64,000 nucleotides of DNA from Massilibacteroides vaginae (GCF_900178525.1 NZ_FXDJ01000009.1:1-64000); one strand, 5' to 3'; positions 26,661 through 35,086 are shown, counted from the stretch's first letter. Numbers and translations are program-made. Notes: a model not told the origin generated them from the letters alone.

Positions 26661-28589
26661 CTACTTAGGTATATTTTTCAAACTCGGATTCTCTTTTGTA
26701 TAGTATTCCCCTACAACTAAGTCACTTTGATTTAATTCATCTGTTATGTAAGATGTTGTGTAAATCATTTGAAAATCGGATGAATTATAATTGCTGACTC
26801 GGTCAATTAAAAGGTGTTGAAGATTTTGAGCTCTTTTCATTTCAATACCCTTATCCTCCATATTGTCAGCGAAAATAAATCGGGGAAATCTCATCGCATC
26901 AATATGTAGTGATGCTAAGAATATTGAAAATCTTGCTGAAACTTTCAAATAGAAATTAGAACTTGCTGAATATTTCGAGAATTTATTTGACAAAAATGTA
27001 ATATTATTTGAATAGTCGATATAAAAATCACTGGCATTTTTAAACTCATCTTGTCTGTCAAGGTCATTATTTAACAAATAAACTCCTTCCTCTCGAACTT
27101 TCTCGTTAATATTCTCTTTTAGAACCGCTTGTGCTTTTTCAGTCTTAAAGATATAACCTTTTAAGAAATTCACTTCTTTTGCAAGTTGATCTCTCTTTTG
27201 TATGAGTTTATCATAAAGTTCTGCATTTTCAAGCATTGTTCTAAATTGAAGTATTTCGCCTTCAATAAATCCTTTCTTACTGTTTAGATTATCAACAGTT
27301 TCTTCATTGAAAGATTTTACATCATCCAGTGCTGCATTAACTTGTTTTTGTAAATCTTGGAGTTTACCTAATTCGGCAGTATGCTTAGATTCTAACTCCA
27401 TTAATGTCCTGATATTAAGTTCTAATAGTTTTTGAGATTCGTTTATTTGAAAACCAATTTCAAGTTCCATTCTTCTCGCTTGAACAATACCAAAAGACTC
27501 ATCAATTGGTTCTTTACAGAGCTTACACTTTGTACTGTCATCATTTGTTTTAATTCTCGTAAGGCATTCTGGACAGTATTCAAGTGGCAAATTCCCCAAA
27601 AAACCCCTTGTATGAATGGAGTTTTTCAAAGCTTTAATCTTTTTATTGAGTGTTTCGATGAAGAACTGCGAATCTTCAATTTCATTATTCAGATATGAAA
27701 TATGTTCCTCTATGTCTACAACAACCTTTCTTTGTGAAATGGTATCTTCCGTTAGTTTTTGAAATAAAAGTTTTGAGTCATCTTGATAGTTTACTTCTTT
27801 CTCTTTATTTCTGATAGAAATAATTTCATCTTGAATTTCGGATATTTCCACTTCCCTATTCTCAATTGCGGTTTTTATGTGAGAAGGATTCAGAGATAAT
27901 GGATCTGAAAAAAACAAAGAAGTTGCTTTGATTTCACTCTTGACAGAATCTAATTCTTTCTCTGCAACAATTAATCGTTTTTTCTTTTCGTATAGTTCCT
28001 CGTTGTAAACTCCAAGTAGCAAATCAGAAACAGTTTCCCTTGTTATTTGACTATCAAAATGTTCGTAATAAAAAAGAGAACTTGTTGGCGAATCTTGATC
28101 AATATATAGTAATCGTAATATCTGGTGGAAAGTAATATTATTATCTCCTTTCACAATTGGTAAATCAAGGCATTCAAACAATACATTGGAAAAACTTTTC
28201 CGATTATCTGTAGTTTTGTAACCAAACTTTTGCCATGTTTTGTCTGGTGGAGGGTTAAAGCTTTCCTCCATATTCCCCCAAAAGAAAAACATCGGTGTTT
28301 GTGTACTTATATTACCTTCATCATCTTTTTGAATGTCTCGTTTAATTGTAAAAAGTAAGTTGTTCATTTCAACTTCAGCTATTACCTGAGAACATTTTCT
28401 TGCTTCTGGCACAAAATCATTAAAAGCTCCACCTAATGCGAAAAATATGAAATGAGTAATAGTTGACTTCCCACTACTATTGTCTCCTCGAATGATATTG
28501 ACTCCTCTGTGAAAAACCTCATCATAAGCGATATTACCATTTTCAGTAGTAATATGAAGTCTATTTAGGAACAAATTATTACGCATCAT
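26661..28589 (-). CDS. ABC-3C system ATPase, Rad50-like
   Basis: A 642-residue SMC/Rad50-type ATPase. Walker A GDNSSGKST is at 35-43; the two coiled-coil arms (about 190-315 and 375-500) flank a zinc site, CPEC near 336 and CKLC near 350; a Walker B-like RFPRFIFADNMEDKG lies near 565-579. This matches the ATPase of ABC three-component conflict systems (DUF3732-like) rather than a housekeeping RecN or Rad50. It is the last gene of a four-gene minus-strand operon and overlaps the middle-component gene by 11 nt. The region is clearly AT-richer than the mob and tra genes, indicating separate acquisition. In this system the ATPase is thought to sense invading DNA or nucleoprotein; that is inference from the family. 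Confidence 0.82.
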   Translation of the reverse strand: MMRNNLFLNRLHITTENGNIAYDEVFHRGVNIIRGDNSSGKSTITHFIFFALGGAFNDFVPEARKCSQVIAEVEMNNLLFTIKRDIQKDDEGNISTQTPMFFFWGNMEESFNPPPDKTWQKFGYKTTDNRKSFSNVLFECLDLPIVKGDNNITFHQILRLLYIDQDSPTSSLFYYEHFDSQITRETVSDLLLGVYNEELYEKKKRLIVAEKELDSVKSEIKATSLFFSDPLSLNPSHIKTAIENREVEISEIQDEIISIRNKEKEVNYQDDSKLLFQKLTEDTISQRKVVVDIEEHISYLNNEIEDSQFFIETLNKKIKALKNSIHTRGFLGNLPLEYCPECLTRIKTNDDSTKCKLCKEPIDESFGIVQARRMELEIGFQINESQKLLELNIRTLMELESKHTAELGKLQDLQKQVNAALDDVKSFNEETVDNLNSKKGFIEGEILQFRTMLENAELYDKLIQKRDQLAKEVNFLKGYIFKTEKAQAVLKENINEKVREEGVYLLNNDLDRQDEFKNASDFYIDYSNNITFLSNKFSKYSASSNFYLKVSARFSIFLASLHIDAMRFPRFIFADNMEDKGIEMKRAQNLQHLLIDRVSNYNSSDFQMIYTTSYITDELNQSDLVVGEYYTKENPSLKNIPK

Positions 28590-29097
28590 ATTTACTTTCT
28601 ATTAAATTGGTTCTATTTTTCAATCCGTCAGTTCCAAACAATGACATTTGATAAAAATGAGAAGTCATCAGTGCAATAATATTTCTTTCTTTAGGAGATA
28701 ATTCTTCAAAATTTGCAACAAATTCGGTAAGTACATTTTTGTTTATTATTGTAATCCTTTGCTGGTTAAGTGATGACTTGTCGATTATTCCATATGATGC
28801 AATACAATTAAGAGCAGATAACTGATAAGGCTTTATCTTTTCAAATATTTTTCTGTTCTCGTTGATTTGTTCGTATGGATTTTTTGAATCTTTGATAAAG
28901 TCTTTTCTTATCTTCCTGATGTCTGATTCATTCTGTTTTAGTCTTATATCATGAATTTTATGGGGAAACAATAAGTAGAAGTCCCATATTCTAATTCGTT
29001 CAATTTCAACTACTGCATCATTCTCAAATTTGTTTAGAAAATGAAGTATTCTAAAAATTGTATGATATAAGTCAAATGCTTGATTATATACTATCAT
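28579..29097 (-). CDS. ABC-3C system middle component
   Basis: A 172-residue protein with the pattern of ABC-3C middle components: YNQAFDLYHTIFRILHFLNK at the start, then EIERIRIWDFYLLFPHKIHD, a variable centre, and a helical C-terminus (LTEFVANFEELSPKERNIIA) ending in a short tail. These proteins are winged-helix-like and are thought to bridge ATPase and effector. It overlaps the ATPase gene by 11 nt and the upstream component by 14 nt, so the three are translated together. No signal peptide. Confidence 0.75.
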   Translation of the reverse strand: MIVYNQAFDLYHTIFRILHFLNKFENDAVVEIERIRIWDFYLLFPHKIHDIRLKQNESDIRKIRKDFIKDSKNPYEQINENRKIFEKIKPYQLSALNCIASYGIIDKSSLNQQRITIINKNVLTEFVANFEELSPKERNIIALMTSHFYQMSLFGTDGLKNRTNLIESKYDA

Positions 29098-29662
29098 AGT
29101 CTTTCCAGTTTAAATGGCATTGCCCTGTTAAATAATAAACCATTCCAAAAACATCATCAGCATTATAATTCAACACTTCATCGTTTTCTCCCTCAATGTT
29201 TATTAAATCAAGAATGGGCTGAACTACTTTTAAAACAACTTCTTTAAGAATATCGTCTTTGCTCGCTCCTCTATTAACCAATGGCAATACAAAAGCTTCA
29301 AAATCCATTTTTATTTTACCGAAAAGCTGACTATCTATCCATTGTGCTGATTCAAAAAATCTATTCAATTCGAGTTTTTTGGCATATCTCTCTTTCTTTC
29401 GTGTTGCTTCTAAGATTTCGCGTTGACTAAATCCTCCGTCTTGAAGTTTAGTAGGCATATCTATACCATCTCTACTTGTTAGATAGTATTTCAGTGACTC
29501 CATTATACCTTCGTATCTCTCATCACTTGCAACTTCATTATTTAATTTCTCAAACCTTTTGGCAAAGCGTGTTTGTTTTGCCAAATAAATAGGAGCTTTG
29601 TTTTCTCCTATATTTAATTGATTATTAATTTTATTATCTTCGTTATTGACGTTTTGGCTCAT
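29084..29662 (-). CDS. ABC-3C system C-terminal-domain component
   Basis: A 192-residue protein. The C-terminal 100 residues (SAQWIDSQLFGKIKMDFEAF, then VYYLTGQCHLNWKD at the end) resemble the helical C-terminal domain of the ABC-3C effector component; the YLTGxCHxxW ending is characteristic in my reading. In many such systems this domain is fused to an effector; here the effector part is not fused. The N-terminus (NEDNKINNQLNIGENKAP) is Asn/Gln-rich and mirrors the C-terminus of the upstream 119-residue protein. The start codon overlaps that gene's stop as TAATG. Confidence 0.72.
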   Translation of the reverse strand: MSQNVNNEDNKINNQLNIGENKAPIYLAKQTRFAKRFEKLNNEVASDERYEGIMESLKYYLTSRDGIDMPTKLQDGGFSQREILEATRKKERYAKKLELNRFFESAQWIDSQLFGKIKMDFEAFVLPLVNRGASKDDILKEVVLKVVQPILDLINIEGENDEVLNYNADDVFGMVYYLTGQCHLNWKDYDSI

Positions 29663-30021
29663 TACATTTGAATATTGCCTGTGTTATTTTGGATGTTAAT
29701 CTGTTTTTCAATCTGCCCATTATTATTTATGTTCTGTTGATAATAAGCATTTAATTCCTCTTGACTTTTATTCACGGCAACTTCCAATTCGTCTTTGAAA
29801 GATGAATTTTTACTTACTTCTTCAATTAACAAGTTTATTAGCCTCTCTTTTTCTTCTTTGTTGTTGATATCTATAGATAAATTGGAGTTGCCTTTTGCGA
29901 ATGGCTTTTTAATAAGATTCCAAATATCTTCACCAATTTTTTCTGCAACACTTTCTCCTGCCTTAATTAAATAGGGTGTTGCCAATGCTATAGCTGTTGA
30001 AATTAATGTTATAGGCTCCAT
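29662..30021 (-). CDS. small putative effector of the ABC-3C operon
   Basis: A 119-residue protein, first gene of the operon. I recognise no enzyme domain. The N-terminus (MEPITLISTAIALATPYLIK) is hydrophobic or amphipathic and could insert in a membrane; a charged helical middle follows, and the last 15 residues (EKQINIQNNTGNIQM) form an Asn/Gln-rich stretch with alternating hydrophobics that looks like a bacterial amyloid-signalling (RHIM-like) motif. A matching stretch opens the next gene. I infer a pore-forming or membrane-disturbing effector triggered through motif-motif templating; this is a hypothesis. Confidence 0.6.
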   Translation of the reverse strand: MEPITLISTAIALATPYLIKAGESVAEKIGEDIWNLIKKPFAKGNSNLSIDINNKEEKERLINLLIEEVSKNSSFKDELEVAVNKSQEELNAYYQQNINNNGQIEKQINIQNNTGNIQM

Positions 30022-30283
30022 ATTTTTGTGGTTTTATTTCAATTCTAAATTAGATGTAAAAACAATAGTTTAAATTATTTATCATATTCTGTTGTTCGCA
30101 AATTTAACAAATATTTCAGGAACAGAGCGAATTACGTCTTAAAATATTGACTTTCACTCATATTTCAAGACCAATGCCACATACTTCCAAACCGAAGCCA
30201 CATGCTGCCAACAATGGAAAAATAGCATAAAACCCCAATTATACCCTCTAATTTCGCTTCTCAAACATTTAATTTACAAGAAA
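30022..30283. other. intergenic region between the ABC-3C operon and mobC
   Basis: 262 bp between two divergent genes. It holds 42-bp paired repeat copy C and a half-match to a promoter for the minus-strand operon (TAAATTTG at 30099-30106, without a good TTTG partner). No gene seen. Confidence 0.45.
30169..30210 (-). repeat. 42-bp paired repeat, copy C (upstream of mobC)
   Basis: On the minus strand, TGGCAGCATGTGGCTTCGGT(T) then TGGAAGTATGTGGCATTGGT(C). It lies 73 nt upstream of the mobC start and directly beside the ABC-3C insertion. Confidence 0.7.
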
Positions 30284-32293
30284 ATGCAACAAGAAGATGA
30301 TTTAAGAGGACTTGCCAAAGTCATGGAGTTTATGCGGGCAATCAGTATATTGTTCGTAGTAATGAATATTTATTGGTTCTGTTACTATGCCATTCGTGAA
30401 TGGGGAATCGGTATTTCAGTAGTAGATAAGATACTGCTAAATTTTGACCGTACAGCGGGATTATTCGGTAACATTCTGTACACAAAACTGTTTGCGGTTG
30501 TTTTCCTTGCTCTTTCCTGTTTAGGTACGAAAGGCGTTAAAGAGGAAAAAATTACATGGGCGAAGATCTACGTCTTTCTGACAATTGGTTTTATCCTATT
30601 CTTTATGAACTGGTGGATATTGGCTCTGCCATTACCCGCAGCGGCAACAGCTGGATTCTATATTCTGACATTATCTGTCGGTTTTTTATTCCTTTTAGTA
30701 GCCGGAGCATGGATGAGCCGCTTATTGAAAAATAACCTGATGGATGACGTTTTCAATACCGAGAACGAATCTTTTATGCAGGAAACACGTTTACTCCAGA
30801 GCGAATATTCGGTAAATCTACCTACGAAGTTTTGGTATAAGAAAAAGGAATGGCGAGGTTGGATAAACGTTGTAAATCCGTTTCGTGCTTCCATTGTGTT
30901 GGGTACTCCCGGTTCGGGCAAGTCATACGCTGTTGTTAATCAGTATATGAAACAACAGATTGAGAAAGGATTCTCAATGTATGTGTATGACTTCAAGTTC
31001 CCTGATTTATCAATGATTGCATACAACCATTTATTAAATAATCAATCAGGTTATAAGAAAGTCCCCACCTTTTATGTAATAAATTTCGATGATCCATCTC
31101 GCTCACACCGTTGCAACCCGATTAACCCCTCATTTATGGATGATATTTCGGATGCTTACGAAAGTGCCTATACCATAATGCTAAACTTGAATAAAACGTG
31201 GGTGCAGAAGCAGGGCGATTTCTTTGTAGAATCTCCAATTATTTTGTTTGCTTCTATTATATGGTATCTCAGAATCTATCAGGACGGAAAGTATTGTACA
31301 TTCCCTCATGCGATAGAGTTCCTAAATAAACGCTATGAAGATATATTCCCGATTCTGACTTCTTATCCTGACTTGGAAAACTACCTTTCTCCATTCATGG
31401 ATGCATGGCTGGGTGGAGCTGCCGATCAATTAATGGGACAGATAGCAAGTGCCAAAATTCCGTTATCTCGTATGATTTCACCACAGTTATACTGGGTGAT
31501 GAGTGGCGATGAATTTACGCTTGACATAAACAATCCTGATGATCCGAAAGTGTTGGTAGTTGGTAATAATCCTGACAGGCAAAATATCTATGGTGCGGCT
31601 TTGGGACTTTACAACTCCCGTATTGTGAAGCTCATTAACAAAAAGGGGCAATTAAAAAGTTCAGTCGTAATTGATGAGTTGCCGACTATTTATTTCAAAG
31701 GGCTTGATAACCTGATAGCGACTGCTCGAAGTAATAAAGTGGCTGTTCTGTTAGGATTTCAGGATTTCTCCCAATTAACAAGGGATTACGGCGACAAAGA
31801 AGCCAAAGTCGTAATGAACACAGTCGGTAATATTTTTTCCGGTCAGGTTGTGGGCGAAACAGCGAAAACACTTTCTGATAGGTTCGGAAAAGTACTGCAG
31901 AAACGCCAGTCCATGACTATTAACCGTAATGATAAATCAACTTCTATCAGTACACAAATGGATAGCCTGATACCACCGTCCAAAATTTCCAATCTTACAC
32001 AGGGTATGTTCGTAGGAGCGATTGCCGATAACTTTGACGAGCGTATTGAGCAAAAGATTTTTCATTGCGAAATTGTTGTGGATAATGCAAAGGTAGCCTC
32101 TGAAACAAAGGCTTATCAACCTATCCCTGTTATTACTGATTTCACGGACGAAAACGGAGAGAATAAAATGAAAGAGCAGATACAACTCAATTACAACCGC
32201 ATCAAAGGGGAAGTCAAACAGATTGTTACAGATGAACTGGAACGGATAAAGAATGATCCTGCATTGGCTCATTTGTTACAGAAGCAGGAATAG
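30284..32293 (+). CDS. mobC: type IV coupling protein MobC (VirD4/TraG-like)
   Basis: A 669-residue coupling ATPase. Membrane helices lie near 20-36, 66-85, 99-115 and 122-146, ahead of the cytosolic domain. Walker A GTPGSGKS is at about 207-214 and Walker B (SVVIDELPTIYF) near 462-473. It would link the relaxosome to the TraG-powered channel and pump the T-strand. In CTnDOT mobC directly follows mobB; here a 3.6-kb defence insertion separates them. The gene ends in a 17-bp inverted repeat. Confidence 0.93.
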   Translation: MQQEDDLRGLAKVMEFMRAISILFVVMNIYWFCYYAIREWGIGISVVDKILLNFDRTAGLFGNILYTKLFAVVFLALSCLGTKGVKEEKITWAKIYVFLTIGFILFFMNWWILALPLPAAATAGFYILTLSVGFLFLLVAGAWMSRLLKNNLMDDVFNTENESFMQETRLLQSEYSVNLPTKFWYKKKEWRGWINVVNPFRASIVLGTPGSGKSYAVVNQYMKQQIEKGFSMYVYDFKFPDLSMIAYNHLLNNQSGYKKVPTFYVINFDDPSRSHRCNPINPSFMDDISDAYESAYTIMLNLNKTWVQKQGDFFVESPIILFASIIWYLRIYQDGKYCTFPHAIEFLNKRYEDIFPILTSYPDLENYLSPFMDAWLGGAADQLMGQIASAKIPLSRMISPQLYWVMSGDEFTLDINNPDDPKVLVVGNNPDRQNIYGAALGLYNSRIVKLINKKGQLKSSVVIDELPTIYFKGLDNLIATARSNKVAVLLGFQDFSQLTRDYGDKEAKVVMNTVGNIFSGQVVGETAKTLSDRFGKVLQKRQSMTINRNDKSTSISTQMDSLIPPSKISNLTQGMFVGAIADNFDERIEQKIFHCEIVVDNAKVASETKAYQPIPVITDFTDENGENKMKEQIQLNYNRIKGEVKQIVTDELERIKNDPALAHLLQKQE

Positions 32294-32296
32294 CCC

Positions 32297-32341
32297 CATT
32301 ATAACATAGGAGCTAGAATTTCGGGCTCCTATGTTATAATG
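32297..32341. terminator. bidirectional hairpin between mobC and the TIR gene
   Basis: Perfect 17-bp arms CATTATAACATAGGAGC (32297-32313) and GCTCCTATGTTATAATG (32325-32341) with an 11-nt loop, placed exactly between two convergent genes. It lacks a strong T run, but its AT-rich base suits a terminator working in both directions. Confidence 0.65.
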
Positions 32342-32365
32342 TTACACTAAGTCAATTAAAATAGT

Positions 32366-33070
32366 CTATGGAGTTACCAACTCTGCTAATTTAGCAGCAA
32401 TATCTCCCATTGAGTCTTCAATAGTACTTAAACCGCTTCGTGAGCCGAGTAGAGGACTTACTTCACGTAAATCTTCAAAAGTTGTGTTATGAACAATAGG
32501 AACAAGCAAATCACGAGCTAGAAGAGCAGAAAGCTCTTTGTCGGCTATTCCCTCATCGTTAACACGTTTAAGAAAAGAAGGAGTCACTAATACAATGCCA
32601 ACACGAGACTTTGCTAATCCTTTATCGATTTCACGGAGTAAGGATGAGCCTAACAAAACATCTTTTTCGCTAAACCAAACAGTAACACCTTTCGATTCAA
32701 GTAAATCATGTAGTTCTTTAGCTGCATCTTTTCGATCATCCCAAGCGTGACAAAGAAAAACATCTCGTAGATCTGGCAAATTCGAACGTTTTTCTACATT
32801 TTCACGGACAGGTGTAAGTGTTCTAATTTCAGCAGGTGTATAAAGAATAGTTGAACCTGCTGAAGACCAACGCGCTTTAGTTTTAGTTTGTCCGCTATTA
32901 CTATAGCTACTACCAGAACCACTAGAGGAAGAAGATGGTGAAGAATAATAAGATGGAGAATAAGAAGAATACGAATTGTAACTTCGGCTATAACGACTAC
33001 CACATGCTGGGCAGGCTGCTGCCGCACTCGCTGTTCTATGACCATACTTTGGTGCTGTACATCTTGACAT
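32366..33070 (-). CDS. TIR-domain protein with N-terminal Cys/Ser/Tyr-rich region
   Basis: A 234-residue protein. Residues 1-28 carry CTAPKYGHR and CPACGSRYS, a possible zinc-binding knuckle, followed by a Ser/Tyr/Gly low-complexity linker (about 29-60). Residues about 100-234 form a TIR domain: DVFLCHAWDDRKDAAKELHD, the candidate catalytic glutamate in VTVWFSEKDVLLG near 132, and VGIVLVTPSFLKR. Bacterial TIR domains cleave NAD+ or make cyclic ADP-ribose signals in anti-phage defence, so this is probably a stand-alone defence gene. It is less AT-rich than the ABC-3C operon, suggesting a separate origin. Minus strand, between plus-strand mobC and DUF3945. Confidence 0.88.
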   Translation of the reverse strand: MSRCTAPKYGHRTASAAAACPACGSRYSRSYNSYSSYSPSYYSSPSSSSSGSGSSYSNSGQTKTKARWSSAGSTILYTPAEIRTLTPVRENVEKRSNLPDLRDVFLCHAWDDRKDAAKELHDLLESKGVTVWFSEKDVLLGSSLLREIDKGLAKSRVGIVLVTPSFLKRVNDEGIADKELSALLARDLLVPIVHNTTFEDLREVSPLLGSRSGLSTIEDSMGDIAAKLAELVTP

Positions 33071-33400
33071 ATTATAAATATTAAAAGTTTATATAACAGA
33101 CAGATACAAAGAGAATGCCAAGTATTAATCAAAATTACAATTGGAATACTTTGTCAGTTGCATCTGCCAAAATGGCTTAATTAAAATGTTTTGATCTTTA
33201 AAATCGAGCTAATTATATTTTCACAAAAGATATACATGTTATTTTTTCAATTTATCTCAACTTTTTATTAATCAACGCCACATACTTCCAATCCGAAGCC
33301 AGATGCTGCCACTTGCCTGAAAACCATCTGCTAACCCCTTGATTAGAACTACTTTTATTCTGCATTAATAGTGATGCAGAACAAAATAACAGTTTTAATC
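33071..33400. other. intergenic region between the TIR gene and DUF3945 gene
   Basis: About 330 bp, AT-rich. It contains 42-bp paired repeat copy D and a CTGCAT...ATGCAG inverted repeat (33359-33378) just upstream of the DUF3945 start. On the minus strand TAATTTTG (33130-33137) is a possible -7 element for the TIR gene. No gene seen. Confidence 0.45.
33270..33311 (-). repeat. 42-bp paired repeat, copy D (upstream of DUF3945 gene)
   Basis: On the minus strand, TGGCAGCATCTGGCTTCGGA(T) then TGGAAGTATGTGGCGTTGAT(T). Same order and orientation as copy C, 90 nt before the DUF3945 start. Confidence 0.7.
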
Positions 33401-34897
33401 ATGGATGAAAAATTGAATCCTAAAGACAAAGTTCTCCTGATGCGGGATGAAGGAGAAGGCAACAAACTCAAAGTTGTAAAGAGCATCGACAAGAAAGGAA
33501 AGGTTGATGCCATCGACCCCATGAAGGCGAAACAAAGTGATTTTCTAATCATAGATAAACACGCCGACCCTCTCGAAAACTTTTTCAAAAACTTCATGAA
33601 TCAGGCAAAGAACCCATCTCATACGGGATTCTACGCTATTACGGTTGATATGCTTGATAAGGTATTGACGTTAGGTGAGAAAGAGTTAGAGAAATTTCGC
33701 ATTAATCCTAAAGACTTCCTGAATAAAGAACAGGATAAATCAAAGTCCGAAACCAAAGAAGTTACTAACGAAAATTCAGAAGAAATGAAACCAACAACAG
33801 AACAAAAAGCAGACGAACAAAAGAATGAATTTAAGCAATTTGATACGAACCGTATTCCTGAAAGTGAATATCAGAAGTATGGTATTAAGCCTGGAAATTT
33901 AGAAGACGAACTGAAAGCTATGAGTTACGGGTATAAATCTCCGCATCTGGTAGATATTAATCCTAATATCGAGGGCGTAGACTATCCGATGAAAGCCCGT
34001 ATGTCTTTGGAAGAACAACCGGACGGCAGTTTGAAATTCGTTCCGCATCCACAGCAACAACAGGTAGATTTGGATAAACCCTTTCAAAACACCATGTTAC
34101 CACAAGATGTAAAGGAAAATCTTTTGGCAACAGGTAACAGTGGAAAAGTAGTTGAACTGGAACCAAGACCGGGCGAAAAAGTGCCCTCGCTCGTTTCCAT
34201 AGACAAACTGACGAATCGACTGGAAGCCGTACCACTTGATAAATTAACTGTTTCTCAAAACCTGAAAGGTGCAGAGCTGTCGCCTGAACAACAGCAAGCA
34301 CTTAAAGAGGGCAAAAAGGTATTGGTTGAGGGTATGACCTCGAAAAATACAATGGGCACCGATAATCCCCGAAAATTCGACGCTTATGTTCAGTTCAATG
34401 CTGCTAAGGGCGGTTATGATTTTTCTTATGACGGACTTGATCGTAATAAGTACAAGCAAGATAATAAGCAAGAGCAAAATAATACCCAAAGCCAGGAGCA
34501 GGACAATAAAGTTCGTATTCCCAAAAAACTATTAGGGGTTGATTTGGATGAGAAGCAACAAAACTCACTTCGGGAAGGAAAAGCCGTATATGTTCAGGGA
34601 ATGATGAAAGACGGTCAGGATCAGCCTTTCAATGCCTATGTAAAGGTTAATCAGGAAAAGGGGAAACTTGATTTCTACAAGTGGAATCCCGATAAAGCCA
34701 AGAAGCAAGGGGCAGATGTTAAAGTTGCCGAAGGAAACAAAACACAAGTGGCAGTCAATTCCGAAGGTAAAACCAACGAAGCAACCAAGAATGTAAAAGA
34801 ACCTTTGAAGCAAGGTCAGCAAAATCCTACCGACGAACAAAAGAAAAGGCAGGAGATTAAAAAGCCTGTGAAAAAATCCACAGGACAAAAAATGTAA
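33401..34897 (+). CDS. DUF3945 domain protein
   Basis: A 498-residue hydrophilic protein. The N-terminal part (LNPKDKVLLMRDEGEGNKL, then DPLENFFKNFMNQAK) and the repeated module with LSPEQQQALKEGKKVLVEGM (near 290) and LDEKQQNSLREGKAVYVQGM (near 380), each followed by FxAYVxxNxxKG, are DUF3945 features. The tail is Lys/Gln-rich. The family is common on Bacteroides ICEs next to topB; function unknown, nucleic-acid binding is plausible. ATG at 33401 (MDEKLNPKDK) is preferred; in-frame starts at 33374 (ATG) or 33371 (GTG) would add 9-10 residues. Confidence 0.85.
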   Translation: MDEKLNPKDKVLLMRDEGEGNKLKVVKSIDKKGKVDAIDPMKAKQSDFLIIDKHADPLENFFKNFMNQAKNPSHTGFYAITVDMLDKVLTLGEKELEKFRINPKDFLNKEQDKSKSETKEVTNENSEEMKPTTEQKADEQKNEFKQFDTNRIPESEYQKYGIKPGNLEDELKAMSYGYKSPHLVDINPNIEGVDYPMKARMSLEEQPDGSLKFVPHPQQQQVDLDKPFQNTMLPQDVKENLLATGNSGKVVELEPRPGEKVPSLVSIDKLTNRLEAVPLDKLTVSQNLKGAELSPEQQQALKEGKKVLVEGMTSKNTMGTDNPRKFDAYVQFNAAKGGYDFSYDGLDRNKYKQDNKQEQNNTQSQEQDNKVRIPKKLLGVDLDEKQQNSLREGKAVYVQGMMKDGQDQPFNAYVKVNQEKGKLDFYKWNPDKAKKQGADVKVAEGNKTQVAVNSEGKTNEATKNVKEPLKQGQQNPTDEQKKRQEIKKPVKKSTGQKM

Positions 34898-34900
34898 GTC

Positions 34901-35071
34901 ATGATTATCGCATGTGTTATAGCCCTGATTCTCTCTGTTGTAGCCATTATCTCCATTTTTTCTAAATCAGATAATTCAAATGATACCGATAGCCAATATT
35001 ATGTAGATGGCTATCATATTTATTATGACAGGAAGATAATCAGGCATATGAATAAAAATAGCAACCACTAA
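34901..35071 (+). CDS. 56-residue small membrane protein
   Basis: A short open frame, 3 nt after the DUF3945 stop, encoding MIIACVIALILSVVAIISIF as a membrane helix and then a polar tail rich in Tyr, Asp, Arg and Asn with YYVDGYHIYYDRKII. Its stop codon falls inside the CCACTAAAAAATCC motif that precedes topB. Tight spacing and a sensible hydrophobic-then-polar composition suggest a real small gene; no family recognised. Confidence 0.55.
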   Translation: MIIACVIALILSVVAIISIFSKSDNSNDTDSQYYVDGYHIYYDRKIIRHMNKNSNH

Positions 35072-35078
35072 AAAATCC
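35065..35078 (+). promoter_or_regulatory. leader motif CCACTAAAAAATCC ahead of topB
   Basis: Exact motif, ending 8 nt before the topB start codon, at ribosome-binding-site distance. It overlaps the stop codon of the small upstream gene. Confidence 0.5.
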
Positions 35079-35086
35079 ATTAGTAA

